DNA of 28,046 bases from JBOGVA01 sp050692195 (GTDB lineage Bacteria; Actinomycetota; UBA4738): assembly GCA_050692195.1 (NCBI GenBank), contig JBOGVA010000077.1:1-28046 (forward strand). Direction: 5' to 3'. A model generated the notes under the pieces. That model made no database searches. It was not told the DNA's origin and saw only the letters and a list, made by a program, of their open reading frames with translations. This document shows positions 15,869 through 24,215 of the stretch, piece by piece. Positions within the stretch are counted from its first letter, which is position 1, and each line of letters opens with the position of its first letter. Made by a program: the position numbers and the translations under genes.

Positions 15869-16271
15869 ATCCACCCTGCTCATCGTCAAGCCGGACGCCG
15901 TCCGGCGAGGGCTGGTTGGAGAGATCCTGTCCCGGATCGAGCGCAAGGGACTGCGGGTCGAGGCGATGCGGATGATGTCGATAGACCGAGACGTGGCGGA
16001 GCACCACTACGCCGAACACGCCCAGAAGCCGTTCTTCGAGGACCTGGTCGACTTCATCACCTCTGGCGAAGTTGTGGTTGCCAAGGTCACCGGTCCCGAT
16101 GCCATCGCCGTGCTGAGGGAGCTGATGGGGGCGACCGACCCGGCCAAGGCGGCCTCGGGGACCATCCGCGGCGACTACGGGACCGAGATCACCCAGAACC
16201 TGGTGCACGGCAGCGACTCTCCGCAGTCCGCCGAGCGCGAGCTGACGCTCTTCTTCCCGGAGCAGCCTTAG
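15858..16271 (+). CDS. ndk: Nucleoside diphosphate kinase
   Basis: The 137-residue enzyme transfers the gamma-phosphate between nucleoside triphosphates and diphosphates via a phosphohistidine. The active site is His117 in NLVHGSDS. The N-terminal LLIVKPDAVRRGLVGEI and GTIRGDYG are family signatures. It overlaps the folC 3' end and closes the valS-folC-ndk unit. It ends 14 bp before the convergent lipoprotein gene, with no intrinsic terminator in between. Confidence 0.98.
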   Translation: MADESTLLIVKPDAVRRGLVGEILSRIERKGLRVEAMRMMSIDRDVAEHHYAEHAQKPFFEDLVDFITSGEVVVAKVTGPDAIAVLRELMGATDPAKAASGTIRGDYGTEITQNLVHGSDSPQSAERELTLFFPEQP

Positions 16272-16285
16272 CCTGCCAGGCCGGC

Positions 16286-16877
16286 CTACGGTAACTCGAA
16301 CGAAGAGAACATCGCCTCGGCTTTGTCAATTTGGGCCTCGTAGGACTCTCGTTCGGCTGTGTAGGTCACGACGAATGCGCTGTCTTCATGGACGGTCCAT
16401 GCGGCCCGCCACTCCAGGCGGAAAATCCCCTGCTGCCCCCCGATAGTGCATTTGGTGTGCCGGCTGGCCGGACAGTGTCGCTGAACTCTGTTCCAACAGC
16501 TCGAAGCCGGTGATCAGCAAGGGAGCCTGGTCGACGGAAAGCTCCGTGTAATCGTCGAGCGTCATGGACTCGTCAGGAAGCATTTGCACTCCGACGTTGA
16601 CGTTCTCTCTGAAATCGTCCGAGGGTTCCTCCAGCGGTGCGAGGAACATTACTGCGACTCGGAAGCTGCCTAGAGCGAGCCCTTCTCCCTCCTGCTTGTC
16701 CCAGGTATTCGGAAACGCAATCTTGAATCTGTAGGTCGCATCCGTGTAGGAAATGAAGCCTTCCTCGGATGCCGAAGTGGCAGACGTGCTGGCATCTTTC
16801 GTCCCGTTTGCTCCGCTGCAGCCCATTCCCAGGAAAACGGTCAACAGGGCAGTAGCTGCCCAACCGGCACGTCTCAT
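16286..16877 (-). pseudogene. Lipoprotein, PsbP-like/DUF1795-type, with a homopolymer frameshift
   Basis: The N-terminus is a lipoprotein signal with lipobox LGMGC (Cys20 as the lipidated residue), then a Ser/Thr-rich linker and a domain starting YTDATYRFKIAFPNTWDK that resembles PsbP-like extracellular domains. The frame as read stops at 16386. A run of six C at 16436-16441 (G on the coding strand) shifts it: with five, translation continues as HYRGQQGIFRLEWRAAWTVH, then VVTYTAERESYEAQIDKAE, to a stop at 16286, giving about 196 residues. The gene is about 52% G+C in a sampled stretch, clearly below its neighbours. It starts 12 nt after the fabF stop, at the end of the fatty-acid operon. Function unknown. 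Confidence 0.72.
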
Positions 16878-16889
16878 AGCCCGCGTGTC

Positions 16890-18119
16890 CTAGCCCTCCC
16901 AGCGACGGAACGCGAGGACGGCGTTGTGGCCGCCGAAACCGAACGCGTTGGAGAGGGCGAATCGCACGTCGGCTTCCCGTGCCTGGTTCGGCACGTAGTC
17001 CAGATCGCAGTCCTCGTCGGGGTTCTCGTAGTTGGTCGTTGGCGGGATGACCCCTCGGGCAATCACCAGCGCGGCCACCGCGCCCTCCACGGCCCCCGCC
17101 GCCCCGAGCATGTGACCCGTCATGGACTTGGTCGAGGACACGGGAACCCGGTACGCGTGGTCGCCGAGCGCCTTCTTCAGTGCCCGAGTCTCTGAGGCGT
17201 CGTTCAGGGGCGTCGACGTTCCGTGCGCGTTCACGTAGCCCACTGCCTCGGGGGGTTCACCTGCGTCCTCCAGACACGCCTGGAGAGCCTGGATGGCCCC
17301 CAGTCCTTCCGGCTCCGGAGCCGTGACGTGATAGGCGTCGGCCGAAGCGCCGTAGCCCGCCACCTCGGCGTAGATGCGTGCCCCACGCGCCACCGCACGC
17401 TCGGCGTCCTCCAGGACGAGGGCACCAGCGCCCTCGGAGAGCACGAAGCCGTCACGGTCTCGATCGAAGGGCCGGCTGGCCCGGGCCGGATCCGGGTTGC
17501 GGGTCAGGGCCTGCATCTGGGCAAACCCGGCAATCGTCAGCCCGAGGACGCTCGCCTCGGTGCCTCCGGCGATGCACACGTCGGCGAACCCTCGCTGGAT
17601 CAGCCGGTAGGCGTCTCCAACCGCGTGCGCCCCCGCGGCGCAGGCCGTGGTGATGCACTCGTTGGGGCCGGTGAAGCCGAAAGCCATCGCCACGTTGCCG
17701 GCGGCCGCGTTCGGCATGAGCATCGGCACCATGAACGGGCTGACCCGGTCGGCTCCGCGGTCCAGGAACACCTTGTGCTGGGCGAGCAGGCTGGACAGCC
17801 CGCCGATGCCCGTGGAGAACATCACGCCGGTCCTGGCGGGATCCACCGACGGCTCGTCGGCGTCCTTCCAGGCCAGCTTCGCCGCCGCCACGGCCAGGTG
17901 CACGGCCCGGTCGGCTCGTTTGACCTCCTTTGGCGTCATCCATTCCGTCGGTGTGAAGTCTCGGACCTCGCCGGCGATCTGTACGGGCAGTTCCGATGGA
18001 TCGAAGCGCTCGATGCGAGCGATGCCCGACCGGCCCGCGACGAGAGCCTCCCAGAACGGCTCGAGCCCGATGCCGACCGGCGTGACCGGCCCGATGCCGG
18101 TGACAACCACCCGGTTCAT
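16890..18119 (-). CDS. fabF: 3-oxoacyl-ACP synthase II (KAS II)
   Basis: The product is 409 residues from the ATG at 18119, where homology begins with NRVVVTGIGPVTPVG. The KAS II catalytic set is present: Cys160 in TTACAAGAHA, His299 in NAHGTSTPLND and His336 in KSMTGHMLGAAG, with Lys331 before it. It condenses malonyl-ACP with growing acyl-ACP in type II fatty-acid synthesis. It starts 2 nt after the acpP stop, so the two are translated together. A lipoprotein gene follows after 12 nt. Confidence 0.97.
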   Translation of the reverse strand: MNRVVVTGIGPVTPVGIGLEPFWEALVAGRSGIARIERFDPSELPVQIAGEVRDFTPTEWMTPKEVKRADRAVHLAVAAAKLAWKDADEPSVDPARTGVMFSTGIGGLSSLLAQHKVFLDRGADRVSPFMVPMLMPNAAAGNVAMAFGFTGPNECITTACAAGAHAVGDAYRLIQRGFADVCIAGGTEASVLGLTIAGFAQMQALTRNPDPARASRPFDRDRDGFVLSEGAGALVLEDAERAVARGARIYAEVAGYGASADAYHVTAPEPEGLGAIQALQACLEDAGEPPEAVGYVNAHGTSTPLNDASETRALKKALGDHAYRVPVSSTKSMTGHMLGAAGAVEGAVAALVIARGVIPPTTNYENPDEDCDLDYVPNQAREADVRFALSNAFGFGGHNAVLAFRRWEG

Positions 18120-18121
18120 GG

Positions 18122-18373
18122 CTATGCGGAGACCCCGAGCTTGGAGGCGACCAGTTGGATTGCCTGGCCGACGGTCTGCACGCCCTCCATCTCCTCCTCG
18201 GGGATGCTCACGCCGAACTCTTCCTCCAGGGCCAGGACGGCCTCGACCAGGTCCAGCGAGTCGGCGTCGAGGTCCTCCTGGAACCGAGCCGACGCCGTCA
18301 CCTGTTCCTCCGGCACCGAGAGGTTCTGCGCCAGGATCTTGAAGACCTTCCCTTCCAGCTCCGACATGTCCAT
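18122..18373 (-). CDS. acpP: Acyl carrier protein
   Basis: The 83-residue acidic protein carries the phosphopantetheine attachment site Ser39 in DLDADSLDLVEAV. The four-helix ACP pattern is complete. AAAGGGG about 6 nt upstream of the ATG is a good Shine-Dalgarno; a second ATG two codons later is possible. It carries the growing acyl chain for FabD, FabH, FabG and FabF encoded beside it. A 77-nt gap separates it from fabG, the largest within this operon. Confidence 0.97.
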   Translation of the reverse strand: MDMSELEGKVFKILAQNLSVPEEQVTASARFQEDLDADSLDLVEAVLALEEEFGVSIPEEEMEGVQTVGQAIQLVASKLGVSA

Positions 18374-18450
18374 GGTCCGTCCCCTTTCCGCTCTGTCGCT
18401 CCAGCACTTGGTCTTCCCCAGGTCGCCCCAGCCGAAGCCCTCCAGTTTGG

Positions 18451-19197
18451 CTATGCCGTGAGGCCGCCGTCCACCGAGATCACGGCCCCGTTCACGTAAC
18501 CCGCCTCACTGCTCGCAAGGAACGAGATGACCGCGGCCACCTCGTCCGCTGTGCCGAAGCGGCCCGCCGGCGTCATCTCGATGTACCGGCGGCGCACCTC
18601 TTCGCCCTGAACCTCGGTCATCCTGGTGTCGACGAAGCCGGGGCAGACGGCGTTCACGGTGATCCCGCGCCCTCCTACCTCCCGGGCCAGCGACTTGGTC
18701 ATGCCGACCAGCCCCGCCTTCGACGCCGAGTAGGCGGCCTGTCCCGCGTTGCCCCGAAGGGCCGCCGCCGAGGCCACGTTGACGATGCGGCCCCACCGAG
18801 CCTTGAGCATCGCCCGGAGTGCCCGGCGGCTGCACAGGAACGCTCCTCGCAGGTTGACGCCCAGCGTCGTATCCCAGGACTCGGTGCTGTACTTGACGGC
18901 GAGACCGTCACGCGTGTAGCCGGCGTTGTTGACCAGCACTCCCACCGGGCCCAGTTCCTGTTCGATCTCACGGAACGCCTGGTCAATGGAGCTCTCGTCC
19001 TGGACGTCGAGGTGAATGGCTGAGGCGGCCGACCCTTCGGCCGCTGCCTTGGCCACGGCTTCCTCCGCTCCTTCCTGGTCGGAGCGGTATCCGACCGCCA
19101 CGGCCAGGCCGGCCCGGGCCAGGGCCAGGGAGGTGGCGTGCCCGATCCCTCGAGAGGCTCCCGTGACCAGCGCGACCGTCGCCTCACCCACCGGCAA
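18451..19197 (-). CDS. fabG: 3-oxoacyl-ACP reductase
   Basis: The 248-residue short-chain dehydrogenase uses NADPH to reduce 3-oxoacyl-ACP. It shows the cofactor motif TGASRGIG (12-19), NNAG (90-93) and the catalytic Ser143, Tyr156 and Lys160 (YSASK). The C-terminus YVNGAVISVDGGL is typical of FabG. The start is uncertain: TTG at 19197 or GTG at 19191, both overlapping the fabH 3' end. GGGAG lies about 4 and 9 nt upstream respectively, which favours the GTG. Context between fabH and acpP supports FabG over other SDR enzymes. Confidence 0.94.
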   Translation of the reverse strand: MPVGEATVALVTGASRGIGHATSLALARAGLAVAVGYRSDQEGAEEAVAKAAAEGSAASAIHLDVQDESSIDQAFREIEQELGPVGVLVNNAGYTRDGLAVKYSTESWDTTLGVNLRGAFLCSRRALRAMLKARWGRIVNVASAAALRGNAGQAAYSASKAGLVGMTKSLAREVGGRGITVNAVCPGFVDTRMTEVQGEEVRRRYIEMTPAGRFGTADEVAAVISFLASSEAGYVNGAVISVDGGLTA

Positions 19198-20233
19198 GCT
19201 CTCCCGAGAGCGCCGGAGACGCGTCTGCGTCTTCCGGCTGCGGCGCGGTCCACCGCACTAGGTTTGCGCCCCATGAGAGCCCCGCGCCGAAGGCCACCGT
19301 GAGGACGAGGTCACCGGGGGCCACCCTGCCGGCCCGCCACGCCCTGTCCATGGCGATGGGGATGGAGGCCGCCGACGTGTTGCCGATCTCGGCGATGTCG
19401 ATCAGCACCTGCTCCGGTTCGAGCCCCAGGCGCTTTCCGAGCGCGGCGAGGATCCGTGCGTTCGCCTGGTGCCCGATGACGAGGCTCACCTCGGCCGGTT
19501 CCACACCGGCCTTGTTGAGCAGCTGCGTCGATGCCTCGGCCATGGCCACCACGGCCTGGCGGAACACGGACTGGCCGTCGAGCATCCGCAGGAACTGGCG
19601 GCGCGAAGCGAGCGACTCCGGGGTGATCGGCTCGCTGGAGCCACCGGCGGGAACCGTCAGCAGCTCGGCCTGCGTGCCGTCCAGAGCGAGCAGGGAGTCG
19701 ATGATCCCCGGCTCCTCAGCCGGCTCGAGCAGTGCCGCACCCGCCCCGTCACCGAACAGGACGCTGGTGCTCCGGTCGGTCATGTCCAGGAATCGCGAGA
19801 GCACTTCGGCGCCGACCAGCAGCACGCGGTCGGCAGCCCCGGCCCGGATCTGGGCGGCGCCCACCGAAAGCCCGTAGACGAAGCCGGCGCAGGCGGCGTT
19901 GAGGTCGAACGAGGGACACGTCAGCCCCAGGCGGGTCTGGACGAAGGAGGCGGTGGATGGGATGAGCCGCTCGGGGGTGCAGGTAGCGACGATCAAGAGG
20001 TAGACGGTCTCCGGCGTGGCGCCGGCGGCGCGCAGGGCGCGCGCGGCGGCCTCGGTCGCCAGCGTGGCGGTGCTCTCGCCGGGGCCGGCGAAACGTCGCT
20101 CACGAATGCCGGTACGCTCCACGATCCACGCGTCCGACGTGTCGACGATGGTCTCGAAGTAGGAGTTCGGTACCACCCGGGCGGGCAGGGCCGAGCCGAC
20201 CGCGCCCACCCGGGCATACCGGCCCGCGGTCAT
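19184..20233 (-). CDS. fabH: 3-oxoacyl-ACP synthase III (KAS III)
   Basis: The 349-residue enzyme starts fatty-acid synthesis by condensing an acyl-CoA with malonyl-ACP. Its triad is Cys115 in NAACAGF, His255 in GHQANARI and Asn285 in GNTSAAS. WIVERTGIRERR (36-47) and FGDGAGAALL are also typical. The ATG overlaps the stop of the biotinyl-like gene by four bases. Primer choice (acetyl versus branched acyl-CoA) cannot be read from these motifs. Confidence 0.97.
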   Translation of the reverse strand: MTAGRYARVGAVGSALPARVVPNSYFETIVDTSDAWIVERTGIRERRFAGPGESTATLATEAAARALRAAGATPETVYLLIVATCTPERLIPSTASFVQTRLGLTCPSFDLNAACAGFVYGLSVGAAQIRAGAADRVLLVGAEVLSRFLDMTDRSTSVLFGDGAGAALLEPAEEPGIIDSLLALDGTQAELLTVPAGGSSEPITPESLASRRQFLRMLDGQSVFRQAVVAMAEASTQLLNKAGVEPAEVSLVIGHQANARILAALGKRLGLEPEQVLIDIAEIGNTSAASIPIAMDRAWRAGRVAPGDLVLTVAFGAGLSWGANLVRWTAPQPEDADASPALSGELAGG

Positions 20234-20580
20234 CCGGTTCCCCCGGACCTTCCGTCGGGCTTCGTCCGGCGGGGGGCCTCGTCCAGCCAGACGAGAGGCT
20301 GGCCCGCGGCGACGGGTTCACCGTCCCTTACCAGGACCCCGGCCACGCGGGCCTCGATCGGACTGCGCACCTGAACGGCTGCCGATCCCTGCTCGACCAC
20401 GGCTACCGCCTGGCCGGCGGTCACCCATTCCTGGCCGTCTTCGAACCTGGCCGGAGGCAGATGACGAAGACGACCTGCGGCGGGGGATACGACCAACCGG
20501 AAGCCGAACCCGCCCGGCTCACCCATGGAATCCGGGGAGACCTCATGTGCAGAGGATCGCGCATTGCTTTGAACCTTCAT
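20230..20580 (-). CDS. Biotinyl/lipoyl-domain-like protein lacking the attachment lysine
   Basis: The 116-residue protein resembles the carrier domain of the acetyl-CoA carboxylase subunit BCCP. It has VSPAAGRLRHL and WVTAGQAVAVVE (52-63), then SPIEARVAGVLVRDGEPVAAGQPLVWL (73-99). Where BCCP has the biotinylated AMKM turn, this protein reads QGSAAVQ (64-70). The only lysines are Lys2 and Lys107, outside the domain, so it cannot be biotinylated or lipoylated there. The N-terminal 25 residues look disordered. It overlaps fabD upstream and fabH downstream by four bases each (ATGA), implying coupled translation and a role linked to fatty-acid synthesis. The role is unknown; a structural or regulatory partner is one option. 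Confidence 0.75.
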   Translation of the reverse strand: MKVQSNARSSAHEVSPDSMGEPGGFGFRLVVSPAAGRLRHLPPARFEDGQEWVTAGQAVAVVEQGSAAVQVRSPIEARVAGVLVRDGEPVAAGQPLVWLDEAPRRTKPDGRSGGTG

Positions 20581-21530
20581 CCCGCCTCACCCGCTCCAGG
20601 GACCGCGGCGTGCTGGCGAAGCTCTTCGGCGACAGTCACCGCCTCGGCCGGCGAGCCGACCGAGCGCACCTGGGCGTCGGGGACCGCTCGGCGGGCAAGC
20701 TTACCAAGAACGTCACCCGGCCCCGCTTCGACGAACCAGGTGAGACCCATGTCGGCCATCGACCGCATAGACGCCTCCCACCTGACGGGCGAGATGAGGT
20801 GCCGGGAAAGGAGGTCCCGAAGCACCAGGGGAGAGGTGGTCGGCTGGCCGCTCCCGTTGGGGACGATGGGGAACGCCGGGCGGCTGAAGTCCATCCGCGA
20901 TATGGCTTGCCGCACCGGCTGAACGGCCGGTTGCATGAGCGGCGAGTGGAACGCTCCCGCCACGGGCAGGCGGACCGCTTTGGCCCCCCGCCCCCGAGCC
21001 AGCTCCTCCGCCCGTTCGACCGCCGCCACCGAGCCCGACAGCACGATCTGCCTGGCTCCGTTCTCGTTTGCCACTGCCAGGACGTCGCCCCGGCCCGCCA
21101 CTCGGCAGACCTCGCCGGCTTCCTCCGCGGACATTCCGATCAGAGCCGTCATGGCGCCCCGGTGCTGCTCGGAAGCGTTCTGCATCGAGTCCGCACGCAC
21201 CACCACGGCAGCCAGTCCCGGCTTGAAGGACACCGCCCCGGAGACGACCAGTGCAGCGTACTCGCCGAGCGAGTGGCCGGCCGCCGCATCACACCCGATG
21301 CCCTCGGCCTTGAGCACGGCGTGGGCCGCCAGGTCGCAAGCGAAGATCGCCGGTTGAACGACGTCCGTTCGCTCCAGCGCCTCGGCGTCCCGGCTCGACT
21401 CCACCACGTCCCACCCAAGCGCCTTGGAGGCCCTGTCCAGGATCTTCTTCGCGGACTTGTGCTCCAGCCAAGGGTCGGCCATCCCCGGGTACTGGGAGCC
21501 CTGGCCCGGAAACAGGAAGGCTACCGGCAT
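20577..21530 (-). CDS. fabD: Malonyl-CoA:ACP transacylase
   Basis: The 317-residue enzyme moves malonyl from CoA to ACP. It has LFPGQGSQ (6-13), the nucleophile Ser87 in GHSLGEYAAL, and catalytic His195 in AFHSPLM. The ATG at 21530 is preceded by GAGG at about 5-6 nt. It is the first gene of the minus-strand operon fabD, biotinyl-like, fabH, fabG, acpP, fabF, lipoprotein. The operon lacks fabZ and fabI, which must be elsewhere. Confidence 0.97.
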   Translation of the reverse strand: MPVAFLFPGQGSQYPGMADPWLEHKSAKKILDRASKALGWDVVESSRDAEALERTDVVQPAIFACDLAAHAVLKAEGIGCDAAAGHSLGEYAALVVSGAVSFKPGLAAVVVRADSMQNASEQHRGAMTALIGMSAEEAGEVCRVAGRGDVLAVANENGARQIVLSGSVAAVERAEELARGRGAKAVRLPVAGAFHSPLMQPAVQPVRQAISRMDFSRPAFPIVPNGSGQPTTSPLVLRDLLSRHLISPVRWEASMRSMADMGLTWFVEAGPGDVLGKLARRAVPDAQVRSVGSPAEAVTVAEELRQHAAVPGAGEAG

Positions 21531-21765
21531 GGCGCCTCGCGGAATAGGTGAAGGGTGACCCGCCGGGGGCCGGGCACGGCCTTTCCCATTCCGGGCACGC
21601 CGAACAGATCGAGGCCCACGAAACGAAAGACCCGTCCCGCCGGCTGCCGGTTACAGGCCCTCACCGGTCCATTCCCACGCCTGGTTCTCGCATATCGTGA
21701 CAACAAGCGCAAAATCACAGCACCGCGGGTTGCCACATCCCTATGCACTCCTGTAGAAAGACTCG
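21531..21765. promoter_or_regulatory. Divergent intergenic region between fabD and mreB
   Basis: These 235 bp must hold the promoters of both the fatty-acid operon (minus) and the elongasome operon (plus). I see no gene. For mreB, TTGCCA and TAGAAA spaced 18 bp apart just before the ATG could be -35/-10 boxes, but the match is weak. For fabD, a CTATTC-like hexamer near 21545 is a faint -10 candidate. Base composition drops around 21690-21760. No convincing operator repeat was found. Confidence 0.4.
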
Positions 21766-22845
21766 ATGCGCAAGGGCTGGTTGCAGGGCGTCCCGGCGAA
21801 ATCTCCCCCGAAAGCAGAAGGAATCACCGCTCTTCTCGGGCGAGACATGGCCGTCGATCTGGGAACGGCCAACACGCTCGTCTACGTGCGTGGCCGCGGC
21901 ATCGTCCTGAACGAGCCGAGCGTCGTTGCCATCAACACGGCGAACTCCGCGATCCTGGCCGTGGGGGCCGAGGCCAAGCGGATGATCGGGCGTACTCCCT
22001 CGCACATCCGGGCCATTCGCCCCCTGAAGGACGGGGTCATCGCGGACTTCGACATCACCGAGAAGATGCTCCGGTACTTCATCCAGAAGGTGCACCATCG
22101 GCGATTCATGGCAAAGCCCCGCGTCGTCGTGTGCGTCCCGAGCGGCATCACCGGAGTGGAGCAGCGGGCTGTGGAGGAGGCCACGATCTCCGCGGGAGCC
22201 CGAGCCGCGTTCATCATCGAGGAACCGATGGCGGCGGCCATCGGGGCCGGCCTGCCCATCCACGAGCCGAGCGGCAACATGGTCGTGGACATCGGGGGAG
22301 GGACCACGGAGGTGGCGGTGATCTCGCTCGGAGGGATCGTCACCTCGACCTCGATCAGAGTGGGAGGCGACGAGCTGGACGAGGCCATCATCCAGCACGT
22401 CAAGAAGGAGTACTCCGTGGCGCTGGGGGAGCGCACGGCGGAGGCCATCAAGCTGGCGGTGGGATCGGCCTTCCCCACGGCCGACGACATGATCGCCGAG
22501 ATCAAGGGCCGGGACCTGGTGAGCGGCTTGCCCAAGACGATCCACATCGCGGCGGAGGAGGTTCGCAAGGCGATCGAGGAACCGCTCAACTCGATCATCG
22601 ACGCCGTGAAGAACACGCTCGACCGGTGTCCGCCGGAGCTGGCCGCCGACGTCATGGACAAGGGCATCGTCCTGACCGGGGGTGGGGCCCTGCTCAAGGG
22701 CATGGACGAACGGCTGAAGCACGAGACCGGGATGCCCATCCACGTGGCCGAGTCGCCCCTCTCCTGCGTGGCCATCGGCTCCGGGAAGTGCCTGGAGGAG
22801 TTCGAGGTCCTGAAGCGGGTTCTGGTCTCCTCCAGCAGGAGCTAG
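21766..22845 (+). CDS. mreB: Rod-shape-determining protein MreB
   Basis: The 359-residue bacterial actin polymerises under the membrane and positions lateral wall synthesis. The phosphate-1 loop is AVDLGTANTLVYV (29-41), the second nucleotide-binding segment is VVDIGGGTTEVAV, and IVLTGGGALLKGMDERL is the adenosine motif. It is about ten residues longer at the N-terminus than E. coli MreB if the ATG at 21766 is used. An internal ATG at 21847 would begin just before the actin fold and is less likely. It is the first gene of mreB-mreC-mreD-mrdA-rodA and implies a rod-shaped cell. Confidence 0.97.
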   Translation: MRKGWLQGVPAKSPPKAEGITALLGRDMAVDLGTANTLVYVRGRGIVLNEPSVVAINTANSAILAVGAEAKRMIGRTPSHIRAIRPLKDGVIADFDITEKMLRYFIQKVHHRRFMAKPRVVVCVPSGITGVEQRAVEEATISAGARAAFIIEEPMAAAIGAGLPIHEPSGNMVVDIGGGTTEVAVISLGGIVTSTSIRVGGDELDEAIIQHVKKEYSVALGERTAEAIKLAVGSAFPTADDMIAEIKGRDLVSGLPKTIHIAAEEVRKAIEEPLNSIIDAVKNTLDRCPPELAADVMDKGIVLTGGGALLKGMDERLKHETGMPIHVAESPLSCVAIGSGKCLEEFEVLKRVLVSSSRS

Positions 22846-22855
22846 GCTCTCTCCC

Positions 22856-23683
22856 ATGGCGCTCTACCCGCGCCCTCGCAGCGCCCGCCTGCTGGTGATC
22901 AGCCTGGTGATGGCTTCCCTGCTGACCATCACCGTCGACTACCGCGGTGGGGACTCGGGGCCTCTGGGGGTGGCGGGGAAGGGCGCGCTCACGATCGTGG
23001 GAGCCATGCAGGCGGCGGTGTCGCGGGTGATGCGTCCGATCAGCGATTTCTTCAGCGGCCTGGCCAACCTGGGCTCGTTGCGCGCGGAGAACGAGGCCCT
23101 CAGGGAGCAGGTCCGGGAGCTTCAGGCCGAGGTGGGCCAGAGCGTCTCGAACGCGAGAGTCACCCGGGAGCTGATGGCCCTGTTGGAGCTCAAGGAGCAG
23201 CTGCGGTTCAAGGGCACCGTCGCGGCGAGCGTGATCGGGGAGAGCGTGGGGAACCTCGAGTGGTACGTGAGCATCGACACGGGCTCATCCAGCGGTGTCC
23301 GAGTCGACATGGCGGTGGTGAGCGGAGACGGGCTGGTGGGCCGGGTCGTCGAGGTCGCTCCCAACGCGAGCAAGGTCCAGTTGATCATCGACCCCGCTTC
23401 CGCCGTGGCCGGCCGGCTGGCCAGCTCCGGGGAGACGGGGCTGATCCTGGGGCAGCGACAGCGAGACCTGACCATGGACCTGGTCAACCCCCAAGCAACG
23501 GTCTTCCCGAACGAGCAGGTGGTGACGGCGGGTTACCAAGACGGCCTCTATCCGCCTGAGATCCCCGTCGGCGTCGTCTCGCACGTGTTCACGCAGCCGG
23601 GCAGGCTGACCAAGACGATCGCCATCCGTCCGGCGGTCAACTTCTCGGCCCTCGAGTTCGTCCTGGTGGTGACGGACCCCTAG
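22856..23683 (+). CDS. mreC: Rod-shape-determining protein MreC
   Basis: The 275-residue protein has an N-terminal transmembrane helix (about 11-28), a coiled coil at about 74-115 (LRAENEALREQVRELQAEV) and the beta-rich extracellular MreC core (EWYVSIDTGSSSGV, GDGLVGRVVEV). It activates PBP2-RodA in E. coli. It starts 10 nt after the mreB stop. Confidence 0.95.
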   Translation: MALYPRPRSARLLVISLVMASLLTITVDYRGGDSGPLGVAGKGALTIVGAMQAAVSRVMRPISDFFSGLANLGSLRAENEALREQVRELQAEVGQSVSNARVTRELMALLELKEQLRFKGTVAASVIGESVGNLEWYVSIDTGSSSGVRVDMAVVSGDGLVGRVVEVAPNASKVQLIIDPASAVAGRLASSGETGLILGQRQRDLTMDLVNPQATVFPNEQVVTAGYQDGLYPPEIPVGVVSHVFTQPGRLTKTIAIRPAVNFSALEFVLVVTDP

Positions 23684-23695
23684 GTAGGGTGACGA

Positions 23696-24202
23696 GTGCG
23701 GCGGATCCTCGCGTGGACTGTGGTGGTCCTGACGGCTCTGGTCCTTCAATCCACCGTGTTCTCACAGGTCAAGCTGGGCGGAGCCAAGCCCGAGCTGGTG
23801 TACCTGGTGACCGTGGTCCTGGCCTTCCTGGAGGGTCCCACGTCGGGAGCCGTGGCGGGATTCGCCGGAGGCATGGCCCAGGACTTCCTCCTCAACCTTC
23901 CGAAGGGCATCACCGCCCTCACCCTGACGCTGGTCGGCTATGCGGTTGGTACGATTCGCCAATACATCGTGACGCCCAGTCCGTTGCTGCCGGTGATCGT
24001 CGTGGCAGCCGCCACCGTCGGGGGCCTCCTCTTCCACGGCCTGGTCACCTTCCTCCTGGGGCAGCTCAACGTGGAAGCCGGCTACCTCGTCCGGGTGGCT
24101 CTGCTGTCGGGCCTGTACAACGCCCTGATCACACCGCTGGCGTTCCCCGTCGTGCGACGAGTGGCCGAGGCCTCCCGGGCGAAGAGGGTGTTCAGATGGT
24201 GA
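23696..24202 (+). CDS. mreD: Rod-shape-determining protein MreD
   Basis: The 168-residue integral membrane protein has about five hydrophobic helices, including the N-terminal LAWTVVVLTALVLQSTVFS and the motif PELVYLVTVVLAFLEGP. The GTG start at 23696 lies 12 nt after the mreC stop. The sequence is weakly conserved in the family; the assignment rests on topology, the MreD-like PELVYL pattern and position between mreC and the PBP2 gene. It works with MreC in the elongation complex. Confidence 0.92.
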   Translation: MRRILAWTVVVLTALVLQSTVFSQVKLGGAKPELVYLVTVVLAFLEGPTSGAVAGFAGGMAQDFLLNLPKGITALTLTLVGYAVGTIRQYIVTPSPLLPVIVVAAATVGGLLFHGLVTFLLGQLNVEAGYLVRVALLSGLYNALITPLAFPVVRRVAEASRAKRVFRW

Positions 24203-24215
24203 AGGACGCCACCCG

